Source: Girardinichthys multiradiatus
Taxonomy: Eukaryota; Chordata; Actinopteri; Cyprinodontiformes; Goodeidae
Direction of reading: 5' to 3'
Length of the DNA stretch: 64,000 bases
Assembly: GCF_021462225.1 (NCBI RefSeq)
Contig: NC_061808.1
Coordinates: forward strand, 26,387,119 to 26,451,118
A model generated the notes under the pieces. It was given only the letters and a program-made list of their open reading frames with translations, was not told the origin of the DNA and did not search any database. This document shows, one piece after another, positions 31,828 to 50,370 of the stretch (positions within the stretch are counted from its first letter, which is position 1; each line of letters begins with the position of its first letter). Made by a program: the position numbers and the translations under genes.

Positions 31828-32110
31828 TCATGGCCAAATGTTTTGAGACTGACACAAATTGTATTTGTACAAAAACTATTTCAACTTGTATTCCAGCATT
31901 CAGTTGGATATCAAAGGATCTCATGAAATGCATTTAATTGTAAACAACAAATGACCTTCTAGCATCATTTTTAGTATGCTTATTGTTAGAGCAGGAGAAA
32001 CTATTAATCAGGACAAGGCAGCTGATATCACTCTGTCATTGTTTTAATGAGCTCAAAACTATATTAGATTGAAGTTCATTAATCAATCATGTTAACGTAT
32101 CTAAATCAGT
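31828..32110. mobile_element. Decayed Tc1-like terminal region
   Basis: TAGTCATGGCCAAATGTTTT, continuing GAGACTGACACAAATTGTAT, matches the start of a fish Tc1 family. The similarity fades within about 150 bp and no partner end is found. A+T-rich sequence follows. Confidence 0.5.
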
Positions 32111-35100
32111 CTGAAGAGTGGATACTTTTCTTTTCCAGGGAGCTCTGTTTATTAAAATTAAGCAACAATTAAAAACAAAAATAAATAAAGATGTATTATC
32201 AACCAAACACCGTTTACTCACCACTCATTAACCAAAACAAAATACATAGCATTAGATAAATGTAATAAGGTCAAAACACAACATTTCCTCCTACATACTA
32301 CTGATAAAAGAAATTATTAATAATCAGGAAACAAACACTCAAAACAACAGTAACTAAAACTAAATCAAAACCTAGAAATTACCAGAAACCTATTGGCTGT
32401 TTAAAAAATGCAATACTACAACAACTACACGAAAAAGCTGACCAAAAAAACATTTTCTTTATTTGACTGATTTTTCCAGATTGAATTTAAAATGTGATTA
32501 TTGACCACGAGACTCTTTGCTCAGTAGACTTACACATGTGCTGTCAGGCAGTAAGATAAACAACATGGACAAAAACAATCATGCAAGGTCAAAGACACCT
32601 GGCAACCACTGGCATGGGTAAAAGTTTACCTTGACTAAATCTATGGTCCTACAAGGCCTGAACGGATGTGCTAAAAGACAGTTTTGTAAGTTCCAGTTCA
32701 CATTTTGATTGAATATACATGAGAGCAGAATAGTTTATTTTAAAAGGAAGAAGTGCTTGAAATGATTCTTTTGTCACTGATAGTTATCTTCAAATACACA
32801 TAGGCTCTTATCCTCTATGCAACAAACAAGCTTTACAAAGTATCTTCATTAATGGGGTTGACACCAGTGCAGAGCTTGCTCAGGAATGCTGTCAGGCAGG
32901 TGTGAGTGTTTCTGCGTTCCCAGTGAGGCTTACTTGATGTCAACAAGGGCAGTAAATAGACAGTGATATTCTGCAGGAAGTGCCAGGATGTGATAATGAT
33001 GCTACTACTACTGTGCGACACTGTAGGTATGGTGATTGTTTTTGGTGAGGCTCTGGTGTTGCTTTTTATTCGGTTCCTTTAGACCATAACACATTTATCG
33101 AGAGGGATTGTTGAGATGGATGTTTTCTTTGGGGAAAAAAGGCTTTTGTTTCACATCTTTACTCCTGAGCCTAGACATGCACACAATACAGAGGATAATC
33201 ACACGCAGACGAAAAAAAACATGTTTGGAAATTTGTGCAGCTCCTTCAGTATCAGGATTTTGACATCCTCCCAGACCAGTTTCTACCTTGTCTTTTCAAT
33301 GCTTCTGGATGAATCCTGAGGTTTAGTAATGTCACTGCTGTCTCACGTTTTCTCCAATTACTGATGAGTATCTTCATTGTGCCATCATATATAAATAATA
33401 CAGTGAAGGGTTGTACCCTTCCTCCTCCCACTGATCATTTGTAGCCGAAAGGAAACAAATTGGGACTAGTCAGAAAAGTTCTACAGCTGGGCGGCATTTC
33501 AGGTTAATCAGATCCACTATAATGGATGACTTGTGAACACATGAAGCTGAATGCAGAAAATGAATCATAAGGTCCTTCAACAATGTATTAGTTCAGGAGT
33601 GTTCACATTTATGCAACATTAGTGCAGTTTTTCGTTCTCCACCTTAACAGATGTGCTTGTTTGTCACTTTACTTATTTATATTCATGCCATATTAAATGT
33701 GGAAAGAGTTAAATGATTTATCATGCCCTCATTCTGTTTATGTAACTATAAGCGTATCTTTTAAGAGGGATGTGTTATGACCTATTAGAGCCACTTTAGA
33801 TTCAGTACAGAGCGATACATTCCAAGAGTTTATTTCTGTTCATTTTGATAGTTACAGGTTGCAAACCCCCAAATTTATTTTACAATGAAATGCACCTCAA
33901 ATGAGGTTCATGTTTTTAAATTGAAGTACAGAACTTTTCAATATTCTAATGTATTGAAAAGACTGTAGTTATGACTTTGAAACTGAAGCTACTGTGTATA
34001 TCTGTGTAACCTGCACTTTTTCAGAAATCAATCACTTAAAATATCTAAAAAATCCAGCTACATAATTGGCAAATATAAAAAAATATACTTCTTTGTACCT
34101 CAAAATGTGTGTAAGATTTATAAACAGTGTTAGAACGCAGCAGATTTATTGAATCAACTCAGTCTGAGTATGTGTGCGGGCAGCCGATCACAAGAGACAT
34201 GCAGTGGTCTTTGCAGAGGTGTGTGCTGCAGGGGATTAGTACGAGTCTGTAACCAAAGGGCAGAAATGGGTCCTGGGTAGAACATCAGCTCCTGTCTGCA
34301 ACTGATGAGTGCTTTAAAATGAAAAAATCAACTAGGCTACTCTGTATTGCATTCCAGTACACAGACACTGTTTTTAAAGGTTACACTGCTGTGGGACCTG
34401 CCTGCTCCGAGTGTATTCAACAGTCTAAACGGATGAAGGTCTGGTCAGAGCATGCTTCCTGTTTGTATAGTCAGGGGTTGGTATGTCATTCCAGACTGCT
34501 TGTAGCTGCAGCGTGAAACACTCCTCTGCCTTTTAATGGGTCTTTTTGTCAGTCTTGAGGTTTATGGAGCCCCTGTGTTTTTTTTCTTCTCCTCATTCTC
34601 TTTTTCCTCTCGCTATAAATGGGTGAGTTTGTGTCTCTGGGGAAATTATACATGTCACTATCTCAGTGACAGGCAGCCCATCTATTGTAAATTATCACAT
34701 GTGTGATGAAAAGAAGGAGGTGTGCTTTGCCTTCTTCACCGTGCACTTCAGTTAACCACACGGGCTCTGACGCCATGGCTGCTTTCTTACTGATTAGATT
34801 GCATATCAGTCGTGTGTTTTGGAGACAGCTAGTTTATGGTCTGTGTTGATAGAAAAGGAGGGCGAGACGTTGGCATTAGAGGGCATAAATTGACCATCAG
34901 CTACTCAGAATGATTTCATGCTGTGTGAAACCAAATAACTGCAGCAACATGTAGTTATTGATGCCTGGCATGTATTATGTTATTGTACAGCATGTTTACT
35001 TGGAGGTACTTAACTTTGATGCTGCCCCACAATCGGAAGGAAATAGGAATGCTAACAGGCACATGGGTTTGTGATGTTGAATGCCACTGAGCAAATCTAA

Positions 35101-36379
35101 ATGCAGTCTGCGCAATGACTAATACCTTGCTGCATCCATTCATTTCTCTGATCTGTGACTCAGATGTATATTTTCCAGTTAATGTTGTAAAGCAAGGACC
35201 TGAGGGCCAATTCCTGCTTGTACGCTGCATTTTCTGTGCTTCCCTGCATCATCACAGTGTCTTATTCTTAGCTTGTGTAGCCCACGTCCATGCATGTTCC
35301 AGTTTTTTTAGGAAGACTGAAAGAGATATAGGCGCAATTAGGCGTAAATTACTTTGGAGTTGTTTTGATATATAGAGACTATGGTATATAATAATCCAGA
35401 GCAATTTATCTTATTGCTGTTGAAAACAACTGACAGTGTTGGTTTGGTGCACCTTTATTTTTATCCATCATCACTGTACCTGAATGAAAAACCTTGTTAT
35501 CCCCAAATAGCAGACTTTCATTATAGCTGGAATTCCTCTCTGTTTTGGTGATGCTATTTAAATTTGCACGGAAAAGCATTAAAATTTGCATTTTATTTGC
35601 ACACACTATAGGTCTGCTTTTGTTCAGGTTTAAAATAATTACCCTAAAAGGCCTCAGCCAAAAGTCTTTAATACAAAAACATGTACCAATATATATCCAT
35701 GGTATGAATTGATCTAGATAACTAGCCTGTTTGTAAATATCTGACATTGCATTCTTCTGTGCTGCTGCAGAGCTGCATTGTTGTCCTACAACCACTGAAA
35801 ACACACCTCACTTTGACATGAACATTGTACAGTGCAGTTGTATTTTTAGAGAAATCCACTGATGCATTCTTGCTCCTATAAATACCCACTAGGACATCAA
35901 ATGTTTATTAATCCGTCGCCAAAAATAGTTCCCATTGACTGTTGTCCTTTGTTTTCTTTTTGCTTGTTTTCAGGTGTTCAGGATCAGAGAAGATTCTCTT
36001 TCTCTGTGAGAGCTTCCAGGCTTAGGGCTGGTTGTCACAGATAAAATGAGGAAGTTGAAAAGAGTGGGCTTATGACTCCTAAGTTTTGTAATTTAGCTGA
36101 AGGACTTCTGTGAGCAGTTAGTCAGTTCCTTCGTAGACATTGCAGTAATGGTGTGTTGGTGTATTAGTAGTTAACAAAAAATGAAAAAGTAAACATGAAT
36201 ATCTCACAGAAGTGCTTTGAGGTGGAATTTAATTCACCATTTATGTAATTTTGTTTTCATGGTATATAGTTATTGCCAAGAACCTACTCCCTCTTCTTTT
36301 GAGTTTACTGTTTTACAAACATAAATGAAGACTTAAAAATATAGAAAGATGACAAACATATCTAAGTAAGTGATAGGAT
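32111..36379. other. Intron-like DNA
   Basis: No exon, RNA gene or recognised mobile element. 32150-32470 is A-rich. The rest is mixed AT-rich sequence without visible repeats. Confidence 0.45.
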
Positions 36380-36820
36380 GAAAAACTTTTATACCGAAGT
36401 GAAGAAATGAACTGAAAGAATGTTGTTAAGGTTTGCAGGAATTTGGTCGTTCAGAGCTGTTGGAAGGTGCGGGTTGGGTCAGCACTAGGACTGAGCAACA
36501 GCAGGACATCCATTCTTTTCAGCTATTCTCTTGTAGATTTATAAATGTGCTTGGGATCGTTGTCCTAAAAACCCCTCTGCAGGAAGCTTCAGCTGTCAAA
36601 GAGCCACACAGGTCCCTATAAATACTCTAGTATACAGAATGTTTTGGGTGAATTCAATAACTGAAAGATGCTCGAGTCCTGTGGCCATGAAATAAACAAT
36701 CTAAATCTGAGAGTTTGTCTGGAGCTTGTTTTGATTTGTTCTCTCCAGACAGACATCTCTACCTGACATGTAGTTCTTTTTAAACATTTCTCAGGGCATT
36801 TCATAGTCTGATGTTGGAGT
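36380..36820 (-). mobile_element. Decayed mariner/Tc1-type remnant
   Basis: TCTTGTAGATTTATAAATGT, GTGCTTGGGATCGTTGTCCT, GGAAGCTTCAGCTGTCAAAG and GAGTCCTGTGGCCATGAAAT appear in the order of the minus-strand transposase region of the family also seen at 27400-29700. No open frame survives, and both ends are eroded. Confidence 0.55.
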
Positions 36821-36929
36821 TAACTTGACAGAATGGCCACTTCTAGAACCATCTTCAGTGTCTTGTTAAGAAATGTTCTTTCTGCTGAACAAAACCCTCC
36901 AAGTGGATTATAAACCAACTAAAAGTGGA

Positions 36930-38150
36930 GCTTAAATGTTCAACTCTGACCACCTTCCCTGTTGGGATTGTTCTTTCAAACTTCTATTTTGATTTAATTC
37001 ATTTTAAGCACCTTATTCCGCCTTTACCATGCCCCCTATTTGAGTAGTGGCAAACTGGACTTCTTATGGTTTTCTTTTAACAATGGCTTCCTACATTTTC
37101 CTAAAAGTCAGATTTGTGGAGCCCAACCCTAGTAGTTATTGAATTGACAGATTCTTCCACCTGAGCTATGGATCTCTGCAGCCCTTTCAGAGTTATTATA
37201 GGCCAATTTACAGGTATATCTTCCTCTTGTCTGGCCTGTCAGTGTAGGTAGATGTCTTGCTAGGTTTTTTTAATTGTGCCATAGTCTAAGTCTGGAATTG
37301 AGTTTGGAAAATGTTTTTTCCTTCTTACATTTTCTAAGAGACACAAATCTAATAATGCTGAATGGAACATAGTGATTTTAACAATAATTTATATTAATTT
37401 AACATGGTTTATCTTTGATTTTTTATTTTTATTTTTTTATCAGACATTGATTTTACCTTTTACACATCAATATATATATATATTTTTTTTGCTTACTGAC
37501 TGAATGTACTTATAATTTTACTGGCTCTCTTGTCTATCGACAAATCTGAATTAATGTAGAACAGGACCTGTGGTTCTTTAAGTTGGTCTAAAATGCCAAA
37601 CAAAATCTATTTAAAAATCAAATGCACCAAAGTTCACAAACTGCGCTTTAAAGAATATGCATTTAGCCTTGGAAAGGCTTTGCTTATTTGACTCAGATTT
37701 AGAAATAGAGCTGACCTAAGGAGATATAGATACGACTAAATCAATGAAAAGGCCCAATGCCACTCTCTGAGAATTAGGATTAGAACTACAGGATGCTTTG
37801 TACTCAAAGGCCCAGAATGCTAAAATGTAAAAAACAGGAAAAATCTAGAAATTTGAGCCAAGGTAGAAACCTTGTATGCAAAGATTCATTTTCACATTTT
37901 GTCACTTCTTAAATTTATTGATTGCAATGATTTTATTTAGAGGTATAAAAGTATTGGGGGACCACATTTTCAGATTTTTATCTGTAAGAAAAGATTGAAA
38001 ACCATGTATCATTTTCTTCCACTTTACAATTATGCACTTTGTGCTGTTCCATCAAAATAAATGACAATAAAATACATTTGTTTTAGGTTGTGATTATAAT
38101 GTGAGCAAATGTGAAAACAAATAAATAGATGTGAATATTTGGAAGGACCA
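36930..38150 (-). mobile_element. Decayed Tc1-like element, minus strand
   Basis: Family-like blocks run in order: CTCTGACCACCTTCCCTGTT, GACTTCTTATGGTTTTCTTT, TTTGTGGAGCCCAACCCTAG, CCACCTGAGCTATGGATCTC, TGTCTGGCCTGTCAGTGTAG, then the non-coding end at about 37940-38110 (TCTTCCACTTTACAATTATG). The transposase is broken by many changes. The terminal repeats are no longer distinct. Confidence 0.65.
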
Positions 38151-44262
<6,112 letters not shown>

Positions 44263-44270
44263 GGGAGAAT

Positions 44271-44717
44271 CTACGTTCGGTCTACGTTCCTACCCTCACC
44301 TATGGCCATGAACTTTGGGTCATGACCGACAGGACGAGATCCCGGATACAAGCGGCTGAAATGAGCTTCCTCCATAGGGTGGCCGGGCACTCCCTTAGAG
44401 ATTGGGTGAGGAGCTCGGCCATCCGGGAGGAGCTCGGAGTAGAGCCGCTGCTCCTCCACATCGAGAGGAGCCAGTTGAGGTGGCTCGGGCATCTATACCT
44501 GATGCCTCCTGGAGGCCTTCCTCGGGAGGTGTTCCAGGCACGCCCCACCGGGAGGAGGCCCAGGGGACGGACCAGGACACGCTGGAGGGACTATGTCTCT
44601 CGGCTGGCCTGGGAACGCCTTGGGCTCCCCCTGGAGGAACTAGAGGAGGTGTCTGGAGAGAGGGACGTCTGGGCGTCTCTGCTGAGTCTGCTGCCCCCGC
44701 GACCCGGTCTCGGATAA
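44271..44717 (+). pseudogene. C-terminal end of a LINE ORF2 (reverse-transcriptase tail only)
   Basis: The frame is open from the 5' truncation point to TAA at 44715-44717. It reads YVPTLTYGHELWVMTDRTRS, then IQAAEMSFLHRVAGHSLRD, QLRWLGHLYLMPPGG and RGRTRTRWRDYVSRLAWERL. This text is ubiquitous at the C-terminus of one teleost LINE ORF2 family. The catalytic reverse-transcriptase and endonuclease parts are missing, so the fragment cannot act. The clade (I/Nimb-like or another) is not resolved. Confidence 0.85.
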
Positions 44718-44735
44718 GCGGAAGACGACGAGTAC
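44271..44735 (+). mobile_element. 5'-truncated LINE fragment, 465 bp, with target-site duplication
   Basis: A GC-rich block sits abruptly inside AT-rich intron. GGGAGAAT occurs at 44263-44270 and again at 44736-44743, a target-site duplication marking the insertion. The + strand encodes the C-terminal end of a non-LTR retrotransposon ORF2, and the sequence ends AAGCGGAAGACGACGAGTAC. The sharp edges and open frame indicate a recent insertion. The same 3' terminus occurs in the 34-bp stub at 4761-4794. Confidence 0.9.
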
Positions 44736-44743
44736 GGGAGAAT

Positions 44744-46119
44744 AAACTAAACTTCTGCTTATTTCCCAGCTTCTGAAATCTTCATATAAGTAACAGTAGT
44801 TTTAGGAACAGCTTGTCTATACCAGTGTCCAACTCAAAAAATAACAGTAGCAGACAATGGCAACCCAGACTGCATTTGATATCCATTTACTAATCTAGTT
44901 TTAGTTTGTTTTTTTTGATAATTCTAGCAAAAATGTGCTCTGGTAAAACATTTTGAATCTAACTTTAATCCCAATATTCCCACTTGGGTCTTTAAAACTC
45001 AAAATGCAGTTCCAGACCCGGCCTAAAAAACTATTGAAGTAAATTATAACACCAGACTTTTCACCAATTCCAACTTTTTTTAATCCAAGGTAGTGATTAT
45101 TGAAAATATCCACGACGTCACTGGTACTTCACAAAAATGTTCTTGTAAGTTTGAATGTGCAAAAAAGGGCAAATGGTGCATAGTGCAGCTGCATTAGTTT
45201 GTTGTTTTATAAATGTGCATGTCCTTACTCATTCACATTTTGCTTTCACATTAAAGTGTAACACAGACTCATTGGGCCTCAATTATGGTTGCCAAGCAAC
45301 AGCGTTCCCCTGACTTTCTCCACTTGAGCACAATCCGTTCCGTATCATATACTTGACTTGTGCAGCCGGCGCCATAAACCCATCACGGCTGAGCCAAGGC
45401 AACTCAGGGTATGTACGCTCCATATGACTGGCAGATTGAATTATTTGTGTGCTTTGTGTAGAGCTCTCAATGGTAATGACGTTGTTCTCCTTATGCACAA
45501 GGGAAGAGATGTGGGAATGCACAGAGACCTTGTGCTGATTTAATTCTTAATATTAAAGCTTATTTTAATGTAAATGTTAACCAATGGCAATAGAAAACCT
45601 GCAGATTGGTTCCATTTCTCTCTCTTCTTTTCCTTATTATCGTCATCCTGTTCTGTGTTTTCCATCATTTTCCCTCTGTCCACATTATTGCTCTGGCTAT
45701 GTAATGAAAAGACCATTGCAAAATGATAGGTGAGTCCGACCACAGCTCCTGACATGTTATTGGCCAAAGCGGCAACAGCATTACAGTCTGAGCCTCCAGG
45801 GACCTTTAAAGGATGCAGAGCCACAAAAAATACTCTAATCTAGCTGCTATAACTCCAAGGCAGCTGGAAAAACAGTGTACACCTTGGTGTGATTCACAGG
45901 TCTGCCAGATGTCTTCCCAAAGCAAAGATCTTATCCATGTATACACTCTCTTTCCCAGTACACATGACTACTGTATGCTTGAAAGATGCTGCACATAGGT
46001 GATCGTTATCGATTTAAACAAACCCTTTGTGGCATGCATATGTATTTAGCCTTTTTTTAATGTTAGATCTGTAAATAAAATAACCAAACAAAAAAAAAAT
46101 AAAACATAATAGAACCGTC
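44744..46119. other. Intron stretch without recognised features
   Basis: AT-rich, with no repeat identified. 45290-45545 is somewhat richer in G and C and may be a conserved non-coding segment or a very old repeat; there is no way to tell by eye. Confidence 0.4.
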
Positions 46120-46400
46120 TGGTTGAAATACAAAATGCTGTGTGTGGCCAAAAAAGAAACAGGATTATGCTGCTGGGATCCCTTTTTTAAAGCAGCTACA
46201 CGGTCAAAGCTGATGAAGTGACAGATGGACCCAAAGGGCAATTCTGGTAATAAACTTTTTAGTTGCAAAAGATATTAGGCTGGGGTGTTGGTTCTCCCTT
46301 TGTCAGGACAAGGATCCTAAACAAATAGCCAGAACTCACTGGGCAACAATCCCTTATTGAGCGTGTTGTGCATGGACATGTTGAGATTAAAGCATTCACT
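46120..46400 (+). mobile_element. Decayed Tc1 transposase-region remnant
   Basis: CAGATGGACCCAAAGGGCAA, TTGCAAAAGATATTAGGCTG and ACAAGGATCCTAAACAAATA follow in order the + strand catalytic region of a common Tc1 transposase (the last covers the DxDPKH motif). Heavily mutated, with no terminal repeats visible. Confidence 0.55.
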
Positions 46401-47413
46401 AGTGATAAATAGAGCAACAGAAAGCGTCAAGATATCAGCGTATATACAGTGGAGAAGACCAGAGAAACTAGCAGCCTAAAAACGAAAACCTTTGGGATTT
46501 AGGCAAGTTCAATCAAAATACCAGCAAAGATTTTGTCAGCTGACCTGCTTAAATAAAAAAAATATTTTAGTAGCTTAGTATCAGGTGCCAAAAATACCAC
46601 AATTAATACATCAGTATAATTGATTTGCTGCAATAAAATACTTTTATGTAACTACATTTCATGAATAAATGTAATCTGATTATTTAAATTAATAAATATT
46701 TAATAAGCTAAATGAGAAATAAATGAAAATTTGAATTTATTATTTATTAAAAGCATATTAGTTTTATGATTTGATGGTGCCTTTGTTAAGTGCTCTATGA
46801 AATATTTTCAGCTGTCACTGTGGCATGTCAAACAGATCCTAACATCTGATTGGTTAACCTGCACACTAAGTCAACCTATGTTCAGTTTTTTTTAGAGGTG
46901 TCAAACCTAATTACAAAAAGGCCAAAACCTGAAACATGGACCACGTTACAGGCCAAACAGGATAAATGTTCATTTGTATTGGCTTTGTGCTTAATTCAGT
47001 ACAGGAGGGAATAAAATATGTAAACCAGCTGACAGAAATCATATTGTAAATGCTAATGATGCCTTCTGCTATAATTTATCAACTAGTTTGGAGGTTCCGG
47101 ATCAACCTGAATAACTAACATTTTATTCTGTGTAAAATGAACTACTTGGTGTGATTTGTGAACCTGGCCAACATGGGTTTTAGCAGGTTTTAGAACAATA
47201 TGCCACTCACTGCTTCCTCTTAAATATGCCATGAAAAACACATTGCAGTTTTAGAGAGGCTATCTTCCATTGGTGTTTGTATTGCTTTACTTAATTGAAA
47301 ATAAAGAAGGCAAATTGCTGATTATGTAATGCATGTTTTTGAGATAAGTGCTGAAAGCCATTGTTGGTCCGGTGCTGCCTGCAAAAGAAGAAATAAGAGA
47401 AAAGTCTGTTGTG
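46401..47413. other. AT-rich intron stretch
   Basis: No repeat, exon or RNA gene recognised. 46560-46760 is extremely AT-rich. Confidence 0.45.
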
Positions 47414-47525
47414 CACACACTCTCTCTCTCTCTCTCTCTCTCACTCACTCACTCGCTCACTCACTCACTCACTCACTCACTCACTCACTCACTCACTCAC
47501 TCACTCACACGCACGCACGCACACA
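47414..47525. repeat. Compound microsatellite (TC)n(ACTC)n(CACG)n
   Basis: A TC run at about 47420-47442 passes into ACTC tetranucleotide units to about 47506 with one interruption (GCTC near 47454), then CACG units to 47522. Open frames through it encode SLTH-type repeats and are artefacts. Confidence 0.95.
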
Positions 47526-49639
47526 GATGAGACACTGACAACCTCAGCTTACCTCATATCAGCTATTCAAACCTGGAGGGTACAGGTACGCATGCATGAA
47601 TTATGTAACCAGCCGGGTTGCTTCAGACACGTGCGTGCAGCAGAGGGGGGGTTGTGTTTTTGTGTGTTAGGCAGTCGCAGAGACAGACGGTTTGACCATC
47701 ATCTGTCAGGGTGTGGATGAGCTGGCATCTGACAGCCAACGAGCCAGGAGATAATGGACGGGTTTAGTGCTTCCTGTGAAATTGGGCCGGCAATGATTTT
47801 AGTGAGCCGGTGGGGAGCGCCTCTCGAACATCCCTCTGCCTGCATCCATTTTTCTCTATCTTTAATCTCTCTGTTCGTCTTTCTCTCTCCCTCCATCTCA
47901 CTGTCTTACCCCCCACTCACCCCCACCACACCTTGTCTCTCGCAGTCTCTCAGCACTATCTTATCGACTGACACAAATACAGCTGTGTGCATCTACTGTG
48001 ACTGTATGCCTGTGTGTGTGTGTGTGTGTGTGTGTTTCCCTCTGTATGGAGCATCTCCCACATAGACTGCAAATGGGTTTCACAAACACTTATCAAGACT
48101 GACTTCCTATCTCCTGTGAAAAGTATTACTTGTGCCAAAAATAGTCCCTCCAACAACTCTGTGGATGTACGAAGCGTCCCTTCAGCTTAGTTTGTGACTA
48201 ACTCTTCCTTTGTCTTTAATATCACTGATCTGATTGGCATGTGCACGGCAGCATTGACCAGAACCGAACACCTCCGCAGGCAGTAGGCTACCTATGAAGT
48301 CTCATTTCTCAGTACTTAGTCGGTTAAATTACCAAAAATGCCAAGGCTTGGAGATATGAGCCTGCGGAGTTTATTCATGAACTTCAATCCAAGTAAGAAG
48401 TAAATAGAAATTTTTGTTTGTGGTACTCACACCAAAGGAAGATGACATTTGAAAAATTCAGCATGCAACAAGGCCTTGAGAAGGTCATTGGAACTCCAGT
48501 ACAGTGTTATGCCAATCCTTGATAAATTCTGGCTTTTCTTTAAAAGGTTTTGATAGATTTGGAAACTGCTGAAGCCAATTTGTTGATTTAGCTGATATTT
48601 TATTTTTGCCTTCTCTAGATTTTTTTTTTTTGTATGAGATATTAAGATGGCACAACAGCACACTTTACTAGTTCCTGCCAGTCCTTTACTGTTAAACATA
48701 TTCCAATAGTAGTGGATGATTGCTGATAAAGCCTATTTATATCTCTAAACTGTAACAGCTTTATTAAAAAAAAAAAAAAATGATAACCTGTAGTTTCATA
48801 AACCTTTTGGGTGCCAGTGAATTTTCAGCACCTTTTAATATTTCAGACACTATGTTGAAGAATATATTTAGTACAAAGAATAACTATGCCTGTTTATGCC
48901 CAAAGAGCCACAAGTGTGGCTGCAGATTTTTTTTCTGACATTGCTGATTTATGAGCCTTTTCAGTGGCTCACTCAACTGCCTTACCACAGTTATGTTGAT
49001 TAATTTTAGATTAAAAAAAACAGGCCTTTGAAAATTATTCTAAAGCCAAGAATCTTGAAACAAATTTTGAATCAGTGATGGAAAGGATGCTGGTTATAGT
49101 TTTTCAAAATGCAGCTTACTTTTTTTCAAATTATGGTGAAGCTAAAAACTTGGTTTTGATTACATTGAAATGTAAGAACCTTCACTTCTAACTTACAACC
49201 TTACAGAGTGTTTACTGACAAACATTAGGTAATTGGCTCAGTTAAATCCACTTCTGTGTAATCAAAGTGTTAGAGGATCTCTATATACAGTCATTCAGAA
49301 AAGAAAATACATCCTCTGTAAGTGTTATGCATTTGGACATCATAAAACAGATCTGGTCTTTACCTGCTTCACCAGTTATTTTCATCTCTACTCTCAGGTG
49401 TCATTCCACTCTGTCATTTTAAGCAAAAAAGTATGAGTAGGAAAACAAAGCTCACCCATATGTTCTAATAGCTTGTAAAACGTCTAATTTAACTCGCCTG
49501 TTTCCTGTTTGACTTTATCCATTCATTGTTGTACAGGTGCTCAGGTTCTGTGGACATAAAATAGGCCCAATTTATGAATGAGTAAATGTTTTATTTCAAT
49601 CCATTTTATAATATCCAACCCCATTTTTTGCCACCTATA
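47526..49639. other. Intron stretch with TG and homopolymer runs
   Basis: A (TG)n run lies at 48011-48034, a T run at about 48619-48631 and an A run at 48766-48780. The pyrimidine-rich block at 47850-47950 is low complexity. No exon or mobile element is recognised. Confidence 0.5.
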
Positions 49640-50370
49640 CTCTCAATCATTTGTTGACTACCTTTTCTTTGTTTCCATGCGCTTCCTAAATCATCACGTC
49701 TCCACTCCCATGCTTGAAGGTTAGGTGGGAGATATTTATGCTTATATTATTTGTTCATGATCACCTAATCTTAGTTTCACGTTATCTGTTCAAAATATAT
49801 TGATACAGAATTCTTGTGGTTTATTGGGATGCAACTTTGCAAATCTAAGTTGTACTGTCAAGTTCCTTTTAGAAAGAAGATATTTTCTTTTGGTAGCCCT
49901 TCCATACAACACATACCTTTTCTGTTTTGTTTTGCTACTTTTAGTTTCAGAAGCTTTACAATTTATGTGTTTCTTGCCATTTCTCCTCACACTGGATGGC
50001 ATAATCTAGGAATGAATTTGCTGAGAAGTTCTCTCTTAGGTAGATTACCAGCTACCCTAAATGTTTTCTACTTCTAAATATTCTTTCTTACTGTAGAATA
50101 AAAGACACCTAATTGTTTGGAAAATGCCTTGAAACCCTTCCCAGATTGATGGCCAGAAGAATTGATTCTCTATGGAGACAGTTTTTTTCTTGTAGACCTC
50201 GCAACTTTGACACACACCTGTGTGCTTTAGGCCAGCAATCAGCCAAATCTCACACTTTCATAGAAGTGGTATCACTTGCTGATGATCAGTTCATTGAGTG
50301 CATTTGATTAGCAATCCCTGGTTGCAACTTTCCCTCACAAATGATATGGAAGCAGCAAGGATGCAATTAA
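49640..50370 (-). mobile_element. Decayed mariner/Tc1-type element, minus strand
   Basis: CTTGTGGTTTATTGGGATGC, TTAGAAAGAAGATATTTTCT, GAATGAATTTGCTGAGAAGT, TAGAATAAAAGACACCTAAT, AAACCCTTCCCAGATTGATG and CATTTGATTAGCAATCCCTG appear in the order of the family at 27400-29700, here without an inserted element. The open stretches in it are fragments of decayed coding sequence or antisense and do not add up to a transposase. Confidence 0.7.

Noticed and set aside
35406..35804. 132-codon minus-strand open frame
   Set aside because: No recognisable motif, and composition follows the AT-rich background.
47329..47720. Ser-Leu-Thr-His repeat protein frames
   Set aside because: Encoded by the TC/ACTC array in all three frames; a satellite artefact.
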